Shown: positions 17,337 through 26,162 of the stretch, piece after piece
Numbering within the stretch: the first letter of the stretch is position 1
How the letters are laid out: every line of letters starts with the position of its first letter
Origin: CBDFKV01 sp965249035
GTDB lineage: Bacteria > Pseudomonadota > Gammaproteobacteria > Arenicellales > Poriferihabitantaceae
Assembly: GCA_965249035.1 (NCBI GenBank)
Contig: CBDFKV010000005.1
Location: 1-64,000, forward strand
DNA length: 64,000 bases
Direction of reading: 5' to 3'
The notes under the pieces: model-generated
Told to the model about the DNA's origin: nothing
Database searches by the model: none
What the model saw: the letters and a program-made list of their open reading frames with translations, nothing else
Made by a program: the position numbers and the translations under genes

Positions 17337-18188
17337 ATGCAAGCCCCGGAGCAATACACCGTCGATGCTTTAATGTGCCTAGCGATAGACGCATTTGATC
17401 AAAGCGATACCCCAGGGCTGGATGCCGAAGTATTGCTTTGCCATGCTAGCGGATTAAGCCGTGCGCTGGTTTTGGCTGATGGCTCAAGACAGCTGGACGC
17501 CAAACAAGTAGCGGCCTTTTTGAAGCTGATAGACAAACGTAGGCAAGGCCAGCCCATCGCTTATTTGACCGGCACTAAGGAATTTTATTCCCTACCGTTT
17601 AAAGTAACACCCGATGTGCTGATTCCGCGGCCAGAAACTGAGCTGTTAGTTGACACTGCCGTAGCTTTGTTGCCGCAGCACGGCATCTTATTGGATATGG
17701 GTACTGGCTCAGGCGCTATCGCACTGGCAGTCGCACACAACCGACCCGATTGCACCGTGCTGGGACTAGATGCCTCGGCCGCAGCAATAGCTATTGCGCA
17801 AGAAAACCAAAAATCTCTAAAACTCAACAACGTACAATTCATTAAAAGCGATTGGTTTTCTACCTTAGATGCTGATTTTCGCGCTGACCTAATTGTCAGC
17901 AATCCACCCTATATAGACCCAACTGACCCACATTTACAGCAAGGCGATGTACGTTTTGAGCCGGTTTCAGCGCTGGTTTCAGACAAAAATGGCTTAGCTG
18001 ATATTGAAATCATCTCAAAAGCCGCGCCCCGTTACCTTAAATCTGGTGGAAGTTTGTTTTTTGAACATGGTTGGGACCAGGCACAAGCAGTAAGCGAGCT
18101 ATTGCAAGGTTCAGGTATTAAGCAAATTGCAACCCAACAAGACCTCGCTGGGCATAAGCGAGTGACTGGAGGCTCAAAATCAATCTAA
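17337..18188 (+). CDS. prmC: Release factor glutamine methyltransferase
   Basis: This 283-residue enzyme N5-methylates the GGQ glutamine of RF1 and RF2. The N-terminal helical domain is followed by the SAM-binding LLDMGTGSGAIALAVA. The catalytic NPPY tetrapeptide lies in LIVSNPPYIDPTDPH. It ends the hemA-prfA-prmC block; beyond it the locus becomes accessory. Confidence 0.97.
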   Translation: MQAPEQYTVDALMCLAIDAFDQSDTPGLDAEVLLCHASGLSRALVLADGSRQLDAKQVAAFLKLIDKRRQGQPIAYLTGTKEFYSLPFKVTPDVLIPRPETELLVDTAVALLPQHGILLDMGTGSGAIALAVAHNRPDCTVLGLDASAAAIAIAQENQKSLKLNNVQFIKSDWFSTLDADFRADLIVSNPPYIDPTDPHLQQGDVRFEPVSALVSDKNGLADIEIISKAAPRYLKSGGSLFFEHGWDQAQAVSELLQGSGIKQIATQQDLAGHKRVTGGSKSI

Positions 18189-19292
18189 CTTTTACGAGTT
18201 ATTGATTCACTGGGCAGAGGCCCCGCTTAAAGCAACACGCAGTATTCTAGAGAGAAGAGTGATCAGGTGCGAATCGCTTCGTTGGTCGTATTAAAACACA
18301 GCGAAGTAAAAGCAGTAAATAGCCGAAAATATAATCGCTGGCAAGAGGCAGATACGTAGCGCTTTGTCAGGTATATAGGTCCCAAATTTATTGATTGAAA
18401 TGAGCCACAATGGCAGCAGGAACATCAGGTATTTAGTTTTCAGCATCCACCACCCATGTCCTAAAAACCAATCGACATACATGATAACGGACAGCAAAAA
18501 CATGGCCACTAGGAGAGGTGCATTACGAGTAGTTATGAGTGCAAAAAAGCCTAAAAATCCTGCAGTTACAGGAACTAGTCCAGCGACTAAAATGCACCAT
18601 AATAGCCATACGGGCATATGCTTGCCTTGGTAAATATCTTCCCTGTTCCATTGTCCGTGCCGGTGTCCACAGTTGGCCGTAGTGAGAAGACAAGACTTCG
18701 GTGTTGTATGCGGGATAGTGTTTTAGCTTGTCGGCAGCAGGGTGGGTGAAAACACGAATAATTCGCTTTATGCTGAAATTGGTAAAATTGTAGTGGTCAG
18801 AGTAATTGTTGCCGGTATTCCATGCTTTGTTCCCGACGATAAGGGTGCCCGAGGTTAGCAGGTTGTTGATATAAGGATAGCTGCCAACCAGGAAAACAAT
18901 TAGTGCATAAGCTAGGCCCTTTTTTAAAGAGCTTATGTTGGTGTCGCGGAGGTATCTTATTAGCAAGACAATACCAAAAAAGAGGGCGATAACCAGCCCG
19001 CTATACTTTGCTAAGGCTGCAAGCCCGACATAAATCGCTGAGAAAACAAGGTCAGAATAAGTGTTTCTATTTAGGAACAGGATGAAGAAATAGGTGGAGA
19101 TGACTATTAAGGTTGATACCAGAATATCTGCCTCAATGCTAAATGCAGAAATAAAACAAGCTGGTAAAAAAAGAAGTAAGGCCCATAAGGTAAGATCAAG
19201 CGATGCCTGTTCGCGGTAGTGACGATAAATCGCAAATGAGAAAATGGCGAATATCAGGGAAAGGGCGTTTAGAAAAAATGCAACGGTGAATA

Positions 19293-20388
19293 TTAACCTA
19301 GCATTCAAATACATGAATTGATATAATCAGGCATGCTTAAAATTGATGCCCGCAAACGCAGTACAGAAGTGCAGCAACACAACCGTAATCAAGCGATTCG
19401 CTTATATTTAGAAGGCATGAGTCGTCAGGAAATAGCCCGCATAGTTGATGTTCACTATGGCACCGTCAGTGAATGGATACGCCGCTATGAAAAAGGCGGG
19501 GTTGAAGGGTTAGCGGTTGGTAAACGAGGTCGTCGCGAAGGTGATGGACGTAAGCTAAGGGTTGCTCAAGAGCAACGACTGCAAGAGATAGTAGTTGGCA
19601 AGAACCCCGAACAGATGCAATTGCCATTCGCTTTGTGGAGTAGCTCGGCAATAAGAGCCTTAGTGCTCGACCAGTGGCGAGTCGATCTGCCGCAGCGAAC
19701 GATTAGCGCCTACATGAAGCGTTGGGGTTACACGCCACAAAAAGGGGCCAAACGAGCTTACGAGCGATCAGATAAAGCCACCCAGGAATGGTTAAAAAAC
19801 ACTTACCCGGCGATCAAGAAGCGTGCAGCTTTGCTTGATGGAGAGGTATTCTGGGGCGACGAAACGGGCATCAGCAATCAATGCCAACATGTACGCGGAT
19901 ACGCGCCCAAAGGGCAAACGCCGATCATACAAACTCAGGCAAAACGGTTTCGCACCAACCTGATTTCAGCAGTTAACAACCAGGGTAAGTTACGATTCAT
20001 GATCTATCAGGAAACGATGACAGCGAAAGTATTGATCCGGTTCATGAAGCGGTTGATCAAAGATTCGGATCGAAGGGTATTTCTGATATTGGACAACTTG
20101 CGTGTCCACCATGCCAAGATTGTAAAGGCTTGGTTGGGTAAGAACAAAGACCGGATTGAAGTGTACTATCTACCGGCGTATACGCCAGAAATGAACCCAG
20201 ATGAATACCTGAATTGTGATCTTAAGCAGGGAATTCGTGCCTCATCACCTGCCCGGACACAGGGGCAACTTGAGAAAAAAGTGCTTAGCCATATGAGAAA
20301 ACTGCAAGCTTTGCCTAGTCGGGTGAAAAGCTACTTTCTACACCCAGCAATTCAGTACGCAGCTTAATCTATTTGAATGCTGGGTTAA
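19293..20388. mobile_element. IS630-family insertion sequence with TA target duplication
   Basis: The 1096-bp element has near-perfect terminal inverted repeats of about 22 bp. The left end TTAACCTAGCATTCAAATA and the complement of the right end TTAACCCAGCATTCAAATA differ at one base. It is flanked by TA at 19291-19292 and 20389-20390, the invariant IS630/mariner target. It carries one intact transposase and disrupts a glycosyltransferase gene. Intact ends and gene suggest recent insertion. Confidence 0.93.
19333..20367 (+). CDS. IS630-family transposase
   Basis: This 344-residue protein has an N-terminal helix-turn-helix (QAIRLYLEGMSRQEIARIVD) and a winged-helix linker, followed by a DDE catalytic domain. 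The acidic residues lie in FWGDETG, FLILDNLRVHHA and LPAYTPEMNPDEYLNCDL. The frame is complete and the ends are intact, so the element may be active. It reads opposite to the gene it interrupts. Confidence 0.95.
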   Translation: MLKIDARKRSTEVQQHNRNQAIRLYLEGMSRQEIARIVDVHYGTVSEWIRRYEKGGVEGLAVGKRGRREGDGRKLRVAQEQRLQEIVVGKNPEQMQLPFALWSSSAIRALVLDQWRVDLPQRTISAYMKRWGYTPQKGAKRAYERSDKATQEWLKNTYPAIKKRAALLDGEVFWGDETGISNQCQHVRGYAPKGQTPIIQTQAKRFRTNLISAVNNQGKLRFMIYQETMTAKVLIRFMKRLIKDSDRRVFLILDNLRVHHAKIVKAWLGKNKDRIEVYYLPAYTPEMNPDEYLNCDLKQGIRASSPARTQGQLEKKVLSHMRKLQALPSRVKSYFLHPAIQYAA

Positions 20389-20658
20389 TAGTTGTATTTC
20401 TCGAGACCCACCAAACCAGTCAACGATATGTAACAAGCCTGCCCCAATGATTGGTAGCAACGGTGGGTGATAGCACACCCAACACGTATCGGCTGAGGGA
20501 ATACTGCCATTTTCGAACAACAAAATAATGGCGTCGGAATAAAAATCGTAGATGTAGCCGTTTAGGTTGGGAGCGAAAACGGCTAACAGAACATGTAACA
20601 ATACCGCTATATTGAAGAGCCATAAGTATGGGCCATATAATACGCGAAAAGGAGCCAT

Positions 20659-21210
20659 TAGATGATCAGTAGCGATATAACCGTGGTTCGATGGTTTTTA
20701 GATGAATGAACTCCGCTAAGTAAAACCTGAGAGCCGACAAGCTCGAATTGTGTTGGGCCGCTCTTCGTTGGGAGCAGCTGGGGTGGGAACTGAACGAAAT
20801 ATAAGAGATTTTTCTCACTCGACAGATTTATTAGCTATCCGTATAAAAAGTATACTCAAACTTGAATCAAAATACCTCTAATTATGTAGGTTATTTCTGC
20901 GCAGCTTAATACTGACTCCCAAGTATGGTCGGGGTCAGTTGATGAGGGGATAACGCATTGTTACCACGCCTTCCATTCGGTGAAACAGAGTTCCGACCAT
21001 CATTTTTTGATAGGTAAATGGGCCAGATACATCTTTGAGGGTAAGGTAAAATTCAGTCTAAGCCTAAATGTATACAGAATTTGGCCTAACAAGAAAAGGC
21101 TAGTCCATCGAGCGAACCATTGGCGCAGTCATTAATGTAGACAGTGTTATCAGAACCATATGTTCTGGTGATGGGACCCTCACAATAAATTTGAAGAATT
21201 CACTGAATAA
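20659..21210. other. 552-bp gene-free stretch
   Basis: No open frame with a plausible start was found. An imperfect inverted repeat lies at 20911-20939 (ACTGACTCC paired with GGGGTCAGT), which may form a hairpin. The rest shows no structure I can support. It separates two divergent units: the broken glycosyltransferase and the GMC oxidoreductase. Confidence 0.4.
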
Positions 21211-22719
21211 ATGCTCGTAGACGCAAACCTTGTCGAAGACCGGCAACAGGCCGAGACGGATATCTGTATTATCGGAGCAGGTGCGGCAGGAATAACACTT
21301 GCCAGAGAGCTGAACGGCCACCGTTTACGAGTGGCTGTGCTTGAAAGTGGTGGCTTGGCATACGACCAACCAACCCAATCACTGTATCACGGCAAAAATA
21401 TTGGACTTCCCAGTTTTGACGTACACGTCAATCGTCTACGGTATTTTGGTGGGACGACTAATCATTGGACGGGCCATTGTCGGCCACTTGATCCAATCGA
21501 CTTTGAACAAAAAGACTGGATTCCGAACAGTGGCTGGCCATTGACACGCCAACAGCTCAATCCTTTCTACCAACGGGCGCAACCCATTGTCGGGCTAGGG
21601 CCTGACACCTATGAAGACATAGACTATTGGATTGATAAGCTCGGATTTCCGGCACTCAGTCTGGACGCGAGCAGATTGCAATCGACGGTCTACAATCAAA
21701 GTCCACCCACTCGTTTTGGCCCAGCTTATCAATCCGAACTAAGTGATTCAGAGAATGTGAGCGTTTATCTAAACGCCAATGTTCTTGAGCTGCAAACCAA
21801 TGCAACCGATGAAGTCCAGCAGGTCAAGGTGGGGTATATCGATGGCCCCAGGTTCAGTTTGGCTGCCAAAGTGTTTATCATGGCGACTGGTGGCATGGAA
21901 AATGCGCGTTTATTGATGCTTTCAGAGCGAGCCTCTTCATCTGGCTTGGGTATCAATTCATCAATGGTCGGCCGTTTTTTTATGGATCATATTTTGCTGC
22001 GGCCAGGTGCAGATATTTCGCTCAGCCGGCCAGATATTGATTTTCGCTTGTATCAGCAATTACACCAAATGAGCGAAGGCCGTATGTTTTGTGTATTGAC
22101 CGCTAGTGAAGCTTTGCTCAGAAAAGAACAACTTGGAAATTTCAGAATTCATCTGGTGCGTTCTGCTCCCCGTTTCGATAATCCTATCGGTAAAATAACC
22201 TCCAAGCTGAGCAACCCCGTTTTACCTGAAGGTGATAAAACAACCGCCGCCCAAAAAACCATTGATTCAATCAGCTTACACATAGTGGTCGAGCCTGCAC
22301 CCAATCCTGATTCCCGGTTAATATTAAGTGAAGAAACAGACTTGTTTGGTCAAGCGCAGTTGGCAGTAGATTGGCAATTAGATGAACGAGACCTGCGTAC
22401 GACACGTCGAGCCCTTGATTTAGCAGCTCTCGAGTTTGGCCGTTTGAACATAGGACGGGCTTTTGGGGCTTTGTATTATAACCGCCAGCAATGGCCCAAA
22501 AACTTGGAAGCGGGACGCCATCACTGCGGCACAACACGGATGTCCAAGAGTGCTGAAAACGGTGTCGTTGATGAGAATTGTAAAGCCCACGGGTTAAATA
22601 ATTTATATATTGCCGGGAGTTCTGTCTTTCCTACGATAGGTTATGCGAACCCAACGCTAACGATTGTTGCGTTGGCGTTGCGGTTGGGTGATCATCTAAA
22701 GCAACGGTTCTCAGCATAG
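21211..22719 (+). CDS. GMC-family FAD-dependent oxidoreductase
   Basis: This 502-residue flavoprotein has an N-terminal dinucleotide-binding motif CIIGAGAAGITLARELNG. The C-terminal GMC region carries the His-containing GRHHCGTTRMSKSAENGVVD and SSVFPTIGYANPTLTIVALA. Such enzymes oxidise sugar or alcohol hydroxyls. It lies 2 bp before a small twin-arginine-type protein, a pairing seen in sugar dehydrogenases with a small exported subunit. The substrate is not known. The neighbours are envelope-glycan genes, so a polyprenyl-linked or periplasmic sugar is possible. Confidence 0.88.
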   Translation: MLVDANLVEDRQQAETDICIIGAGAAGITLARELNGHRLRVAVLESGGLAYDQPTQSLYHGKNIGLPSFDVHVNRLRYFGGTTNHWTGHCRPLDPIDFEQKDWIPNSGWPLTRQQLNPFYQRAQPIVGLGPDTYEDIDYWIDKLGFPALSLDASRLQSTVYNQSPPTRFGPAYQSELSDSENVSVYLNANVLELQTNATDEVQQVKVGYIDGPRFSLAAKVFIMATGGMENARLLMLSERASSSGLGINSSMVGRFFMDHILLRPGADISLSRPDIDFRLYQQLHQMSEGRMFCVLTASEALLRKEQLGNFRIHLVRSAPRFDNPIGKITSKLSNPVLPEGDKTTAAQKTIDSISLHIVVEPAPNPDSRLILSEETDLFGQAQLAVDWQLDERDLRTTRRALDLAALEFGRLNIGRAFGALYYNRQQWPKNLEAGRHHCGTTRMSKSAENGVVDENCKAHGLNNLYIAGSSVFPTIGYANPTLTIVALALRLGDHLKQRFSA

Positions 22720-22721
22720 AT

Positions 22722-23141
22722 ATGAAGCACCCCTCTTTATCTCGTCGCCGATTTATTGCCCAGTTCGCGGGTGGTACCTGTGTACTGCTGCTAGGAGCAG
22801 GTTGCAGTGGGCCGGATGATCAAGTGCTCGCTGACAAACTCAGTAGTTTTTTGGATGAAAAGCCGCTCGCGATTAATGTGGGCAAAGTATTTTTGCAGGC
22901 GAATAAAACCGAACCACCTTTGAGTTTGCAGAATATTCTCGATGTGTTGCTTTCCAAGTTGGAACTCAGCCGTAAAGAGCTCGCTAATCTACCCGATAAC
23001 TCTCTCCAAGAAAGGCTGGCAAGCCGCATTGAACTCGACTTTGTAGAGGAGCGTGTCCAACGGTTGAAAGGTTGGGTCTTATCTGAAACGGAAGCACTCA
23101 TGTGTGGACTGTTAATCTTGCTAAACCCAAAAAAGGTGTGA
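22722..23141 (+). CDS. Small twin-arginine exported protein, probable GMC partner subunit
   Basis: This 139-residue protein starts MKHPSLSRRRFIAQFAGG, a twin-arginine signal, followed by a hydrophobic core ending in LLGAGC, a possible lipobox cysteine at about residue 29. The mature part is helical and ends GWVLSETEALMCGLLILL. That closing pattern is common in small subunits encoded beside GMC dehydrogenases (gluconate dehydrogenase subunit 3-like). The stop overlaps the next start (TGATG). Confidence 0.75.
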   Translation: MKHPSLSRRRFIAQFAGGTCVLLLGAGCSGPDDQVLADKLSSFLDEKPLAINVGKVFLQANKTEPPLSLQNILDVLLSKLELSRKELANLPDNSLQERLASRIELDFVEERVQRLKGWVLSETEALMCGLLILLNPKKV

Positions 23142-24727
23142 TGAATCACGGTAATTACCCAAGCCATTTTCACCCTTCGTTCGAGGGCAATGGCCAATCT
23201 GCCGCACTCTGGCTATGGCTGGTTATCGGCAGCTTGCTCCTTATCGGTGTCCTCGCTTATTACTATGTCGATTATGATCACCCGTTCATATTGGCGACTG
23301 TAAGTCGAGCACTCTACGTCGATGAGGGGTTTTACGCAGATGCAGCACAAAACTTGGTTAAATTTGGCAGTTGGGATTTGCCCTATGATTCCCGACACTG
23401 GCCAGGAGCGCCGTTTCTCGCTTTTCTACAGTCCATCACTTTTTCAGTAGTTGGCGTGAGTTTAACCGCGGCAAGAATGCTATCGGTTGGCTTAAGCATC
23501 ATGGGTGGTTTGGCATTATATTCAATTGCCCGCACTCGCATGACACCCGCTATTGCAGGGTTACTGACATTATCAGGGGTTTTAACGCTTAACTTTGTTG
23601 CCCATGGCCGGGCTGCGATTCCTGATCCCGCTGCGACCAGCTTGTCACTCCTCGCGATTGCTGCGTTCGTAAGAATACGCAACCGAAGTATTGCCATCCC
23701 GCTGAGCCTGTTACTCGCTTTCTTTGCCTTTTCGTCAAAAATGTATTTTCTATTTGCCTTTGCGACTCTAATTGGGCTGTGGTTGGCAGAATTATTTTTG
23801 GTTCCGGCGATAAGCCCTGCCCGTTGGGACCTACGAGCGATGGGAACATTGGTTATTTCTCTGGTCGCGATTGGTTTGGGGTATTGGCTTTATCGAAGCA
23901 TCTATATCGATGAAATCACCAATTTCCTGCACATCAATAGCAATAAAAAGCCAAGACTCGACCCCACTTATCTCTATTACAGCGTTAAGGCCTCACTGCA
24001 GGTGCTGGCATACAACACGAAAGCGCACGTTTTTCTAATCGCGATGGGCATATCGACGGCCTATTTTTTGTTATCTCGGTTAATGCCGCACAAGTTGATG
24101 CAATTATGGTCCGATATTCGTAGCGTCACTCGGGGAGAGTGGGCTATGGGGATGTTCCTGGTTTTGGGTCTATTTGTTATCGGCAGCCTTCGCCTTCATA
24201 AAGCGCATTATCATTTTTTTGCGATACTGCCGATTGTGTTTCTTGGCGTCGCGTTTTTAAACCGGGCTTTACCCGCCAAATACCGTTTAGCAGTCATTTC
24301 AGTGTTCGTGTTGGGTCATCTGGCTTATCAAGCACCGCTCTACTATCAATGGTTCGAACGTCCTCAGAAAACTACTATCGTTGATGCAAGCATCGAAATG
24401 GCGCGCTTGATTGATACCCAATCGACCCAAAAGGTGATCCCGGTAATTGGTGAATATTCGGCCGAACTGGCACTATTTAGTATGCGTATGCACTCTCTAG
24501 ACGCTAAATGGATATCAATGGCCGGCTTGTGTGAGCGCCTAGATTATTGGAAGCCACCCTATCATGTTAACGTCGTGTGGCCCGGTTCGGCGTCGGCTCG
24601 TGAGCGAGATAAAATTGTGCAGTGTGACGGTGTCTCTGAGTATAAAGAGTTGGCTCGTTATAATGTATTCGCCCCGTGGAAAGATGAAATCGTCCTATCC
24701 CAATTAATTTACAACGCTGACCAATAA
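23141..24727 (+). CDS. Membrane glycosyltransferase, GT39/ArnT-like
   Basis: The ATG at 23141 overlaps the preceding stop and has AAGG upstream; it is preferred to an ATG 39 bp earlier. The 528-residue protein has about 11 hydrophobic spans. A first-loop acidic motif, SRALYVDEGFYADAAQNLV, is the catalytic Asp-Glu region of GT-C transferases. It is followed by WPGAPFLAFLQS. Such enzymes move a sugar from a polyprenyl-phosphate carrier on the periplasmic side. The acceptor is unknown. Confidence 0.82.
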   Translation: MNHGNYPSHFHPSFEGNGQSAALWLWLVIGSLLLIGVLAYYYVDYDHPFILATVSRALYVDEGFYADAAQNLVKFGSWDLPYDSRHWPGAPFLAFLQSITFSVVGVSLTAARMLSVGLSIMGGLALYSIARTRMTPAIAGLLTLSGVLTLNFVAHGRAAIPDPAATSLSLLAIAAFVRIRNRSIAIPLSLLLAFFAFSSKMYFLFAFATLIGLWLAELFLVPAISPARWDLRAMGTLVISLVAIGLGYWLYRSIYIDEITNFLHINSNKKPRLDPTYLYYSVKASLQVLAYNTKAHVFLIAMGISTAYFLLSRLMPHKLMQLWSDIRSVTRGEWAMGMFLVLGLFVIGSLRLHKAHYHFFAILPIVFLGVAFLNRALPAKYRLAVISVFVLGHLAYQAPLYYQWFERPQKTTIVDASIEMARLIDTQSTQKVIPVIGEYSAELALFSMRMHSLDAKWISMAGLCERLDYWKPPYHVNVVWPGSASARERDKIVQCDGVSEYKELARYNVFAPWKDEIVLSQLIYNADQ

Positions 24728-24734
24728 CTTCATT

Positions 24735-26162
24735 ATGGCTATTAATTTAGTTCCTTTGGCTGTTGATTTGGATGGCACGTTGGTTAAAACGGATTTGCTG
24801 TATGAGTCATTTTTTGCGCTGATCAAGCAAAACCCATTTAATTTATTCAGAGTGATTTTCTGGTTGTTCACGACTAATCGAGCGACGATGAAGCATCGAA
24901 TCGCTGAACGGGTAGGAGTTAATGTTCAGCTGTTGCCGTATAACGACGAAGTTGTTAAGTGGGTTAAAGAACAGCGAGAAGCGGGCCGGAAGACCATTTT
25001 GGCAACGGCATCGCACCAGAAATACGCGCAAGCAATCGCTGAGCACCTGGGAATTTTTGATGAAGTCATGGCAACGCACTCAGGTGAAAATCTAAAAGGC
25101 GCAACCAAGGCTGCACGCTTGGTTGAGCAGTTTGGAGACAAGGGGTTTGATTATGTGGGTGACTCATCGGCTGATTTGCGCGTGTGGGAATCAGCCAATC
25201 AGGCGATTGTTGTTGCGCGTTCGGCCGGGTTAGAAGACAGGGCCCGAGAAACGGCAACTGTGGCAAAGGTTTTCGCTGCGCCACTCAAAAAAGCCTCGTT
25301 GTGGCGCGCGATGCGACCGCATCAGTGGGTCAAGAACACGCTTATTTTTGTACCCCTCCTGACTTCACATAATTTTGCAAATCTAACCCTGCTGATCTTG
25401 TCGGTATTGGCGTTTATTGCTTTCAGTTTGTGTGCTTCGAGTGTCTATATTTTGAATGATTGTCTTGATCTTGAAGATGACCGCAGACACGTGACTAAAA
25501 GGCTAAGGCCCTTTGCGTCTGGTGGTGCGAGTATTCTTAGCGGAGTGATGGTTCTGGTTGTATCGTTGATCGTAGTCGTAATCTTAGCGGCCAGCATCGG
25601 CACTCAATTTTTGTTGGTTTTGGCCATCTACTTCAGCCTTACACTGGCCTATTCCTTTTTTCTGAAACATCAGCTTATTGTAGATATCGTGTTGCTGGCT
25701 TCGCTCTATACGATGCGGATTATTGCAGGAGCTGCAGCCATAGCAGTGCCACTGTCGTTCTGGCTGTTGGCTTTTTCGGTATTTATTTTTCTGAGCCTAG
25801 CGATTGTTAAGCGCTATACCGAATTACACCGACTTACTCAGCAAGCTGATAAGACAATTAACACGGCTCGTGGGTATCACACCGATGATCTGCCTTTGCT
25901 GGCGGCATTGGGTAGCGCGAGTGGGTATATTTCGGTACTGATTATGGCGCTGTATGTTAATAGTGCTGAAGTGCGAGTCCTCTATGATCAGCCACAGATG
26001 TTATGGCTGGTTTTACCTTTGCTACTCTTTTGGATCAGCCGAGTCTGGCTGATTGCGCATCGCGGCCAGATGCACGATGACCCCATTCTTTTTGTCATTA
26101 AAGACAATCACAGTCGCATCACAGCGCTACTGGTTTTACTGGTCTTTTTTATGGCCAGCTAA
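24735..26162 (+). CDS. HAD phosphatase-UbiA prenyltransferase fusion
   Basis: This 475-residue protein has two parts. Residues 1-200 are a HAD hydrolase with AVDLDGTLVKTDLL and DYVGDSSADLRVW. Residues 190-475 are a UbiA-type membrane transferase with RPHQWVKNTLIFVPLL, the prenyl-diphosphate-binding NDCLDLEDDRRH and YTMRIIAGAAAI. UbiA proteins of this branch resemble decaprenyl-phosphate 5-phosphoribosyltransferases, for which a fused phosphatase would remove the 5-phosphate. It follows the glycosyltransferase by 7 bp and converges on the DUF2142-like gene with a 4-bp overlap. Confidence 0.87.
   Translation: MAINLVPLAVDLDGTLVKTDLLYESFFALIKQNPFNLFRVIFWLFTTNRATMKHRIAERVGVNVQLLPYNDEVVKWVKEQREAGRKTILATASHQKYAQAIAEHLGIFDEVMATHSGENLKGATKAARLVEQFGDKGFDYVGDSSADLRVWESANQAIVVARSAGLEDRARETATVAKVFAAPLKKASLWRAMRPHQWVKNTLIFVPLLTSHNFANLTLLILSVLAFIAFSLCASSVYILNDCLDLEDDRRHVTKRLRPFASGGASILSGVMVLVVSLIVVVILAASIGTQFLLVLAIYFSLTLAYSFFLKHQLIVDIVLLASLYTMRIIAGAAAIAVPLSFWLLAFSVFIFLSLAIVKRYTELHRLTQQADKTINTARGYHTDDLPLLAALGSASGYISVLIMALYVNSAEVRVLYDQPQMLWLVLPLLLFWISRVWLIAHRGQMHDDPILFVIKDNHSRITALLVLLVFFMAS

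Larger units (their letters stand above)
18291..20658 (-). pseudogene. Membrane glycosyltransferase (GT39/PMT-like), broken by IS630 and a frameshift
   Basis: The gene starts with ATG at 20658 (MAPFRVLYGPYLWLF) and encodes a multi-membrane-span protein with the luminal FYSDAIILLFENGSIPSADT loop typical of GT-C enzymes. The IS at 19293-20388 interrupts it. Joining the flanks across one TA restores the reading frame exactly (REIQL then FTVAFFLNALSL). A second lesion, a single-base frameshift at about 18617-18660, shifts the rest into another frame (MPVWLLWCILVAGL onward, 18617-18291). The product would have been a polyprenyl-phosphate-sugar-dependent transferase acting at the inner membrane. 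With two lesions it is probably not functional. Confidence 0.85.

Noticed and set aside
20911..20939. REP-like hairpin as a terminator
   Set aside because: The stem is imperfect, has no T run and is far from any gene end.
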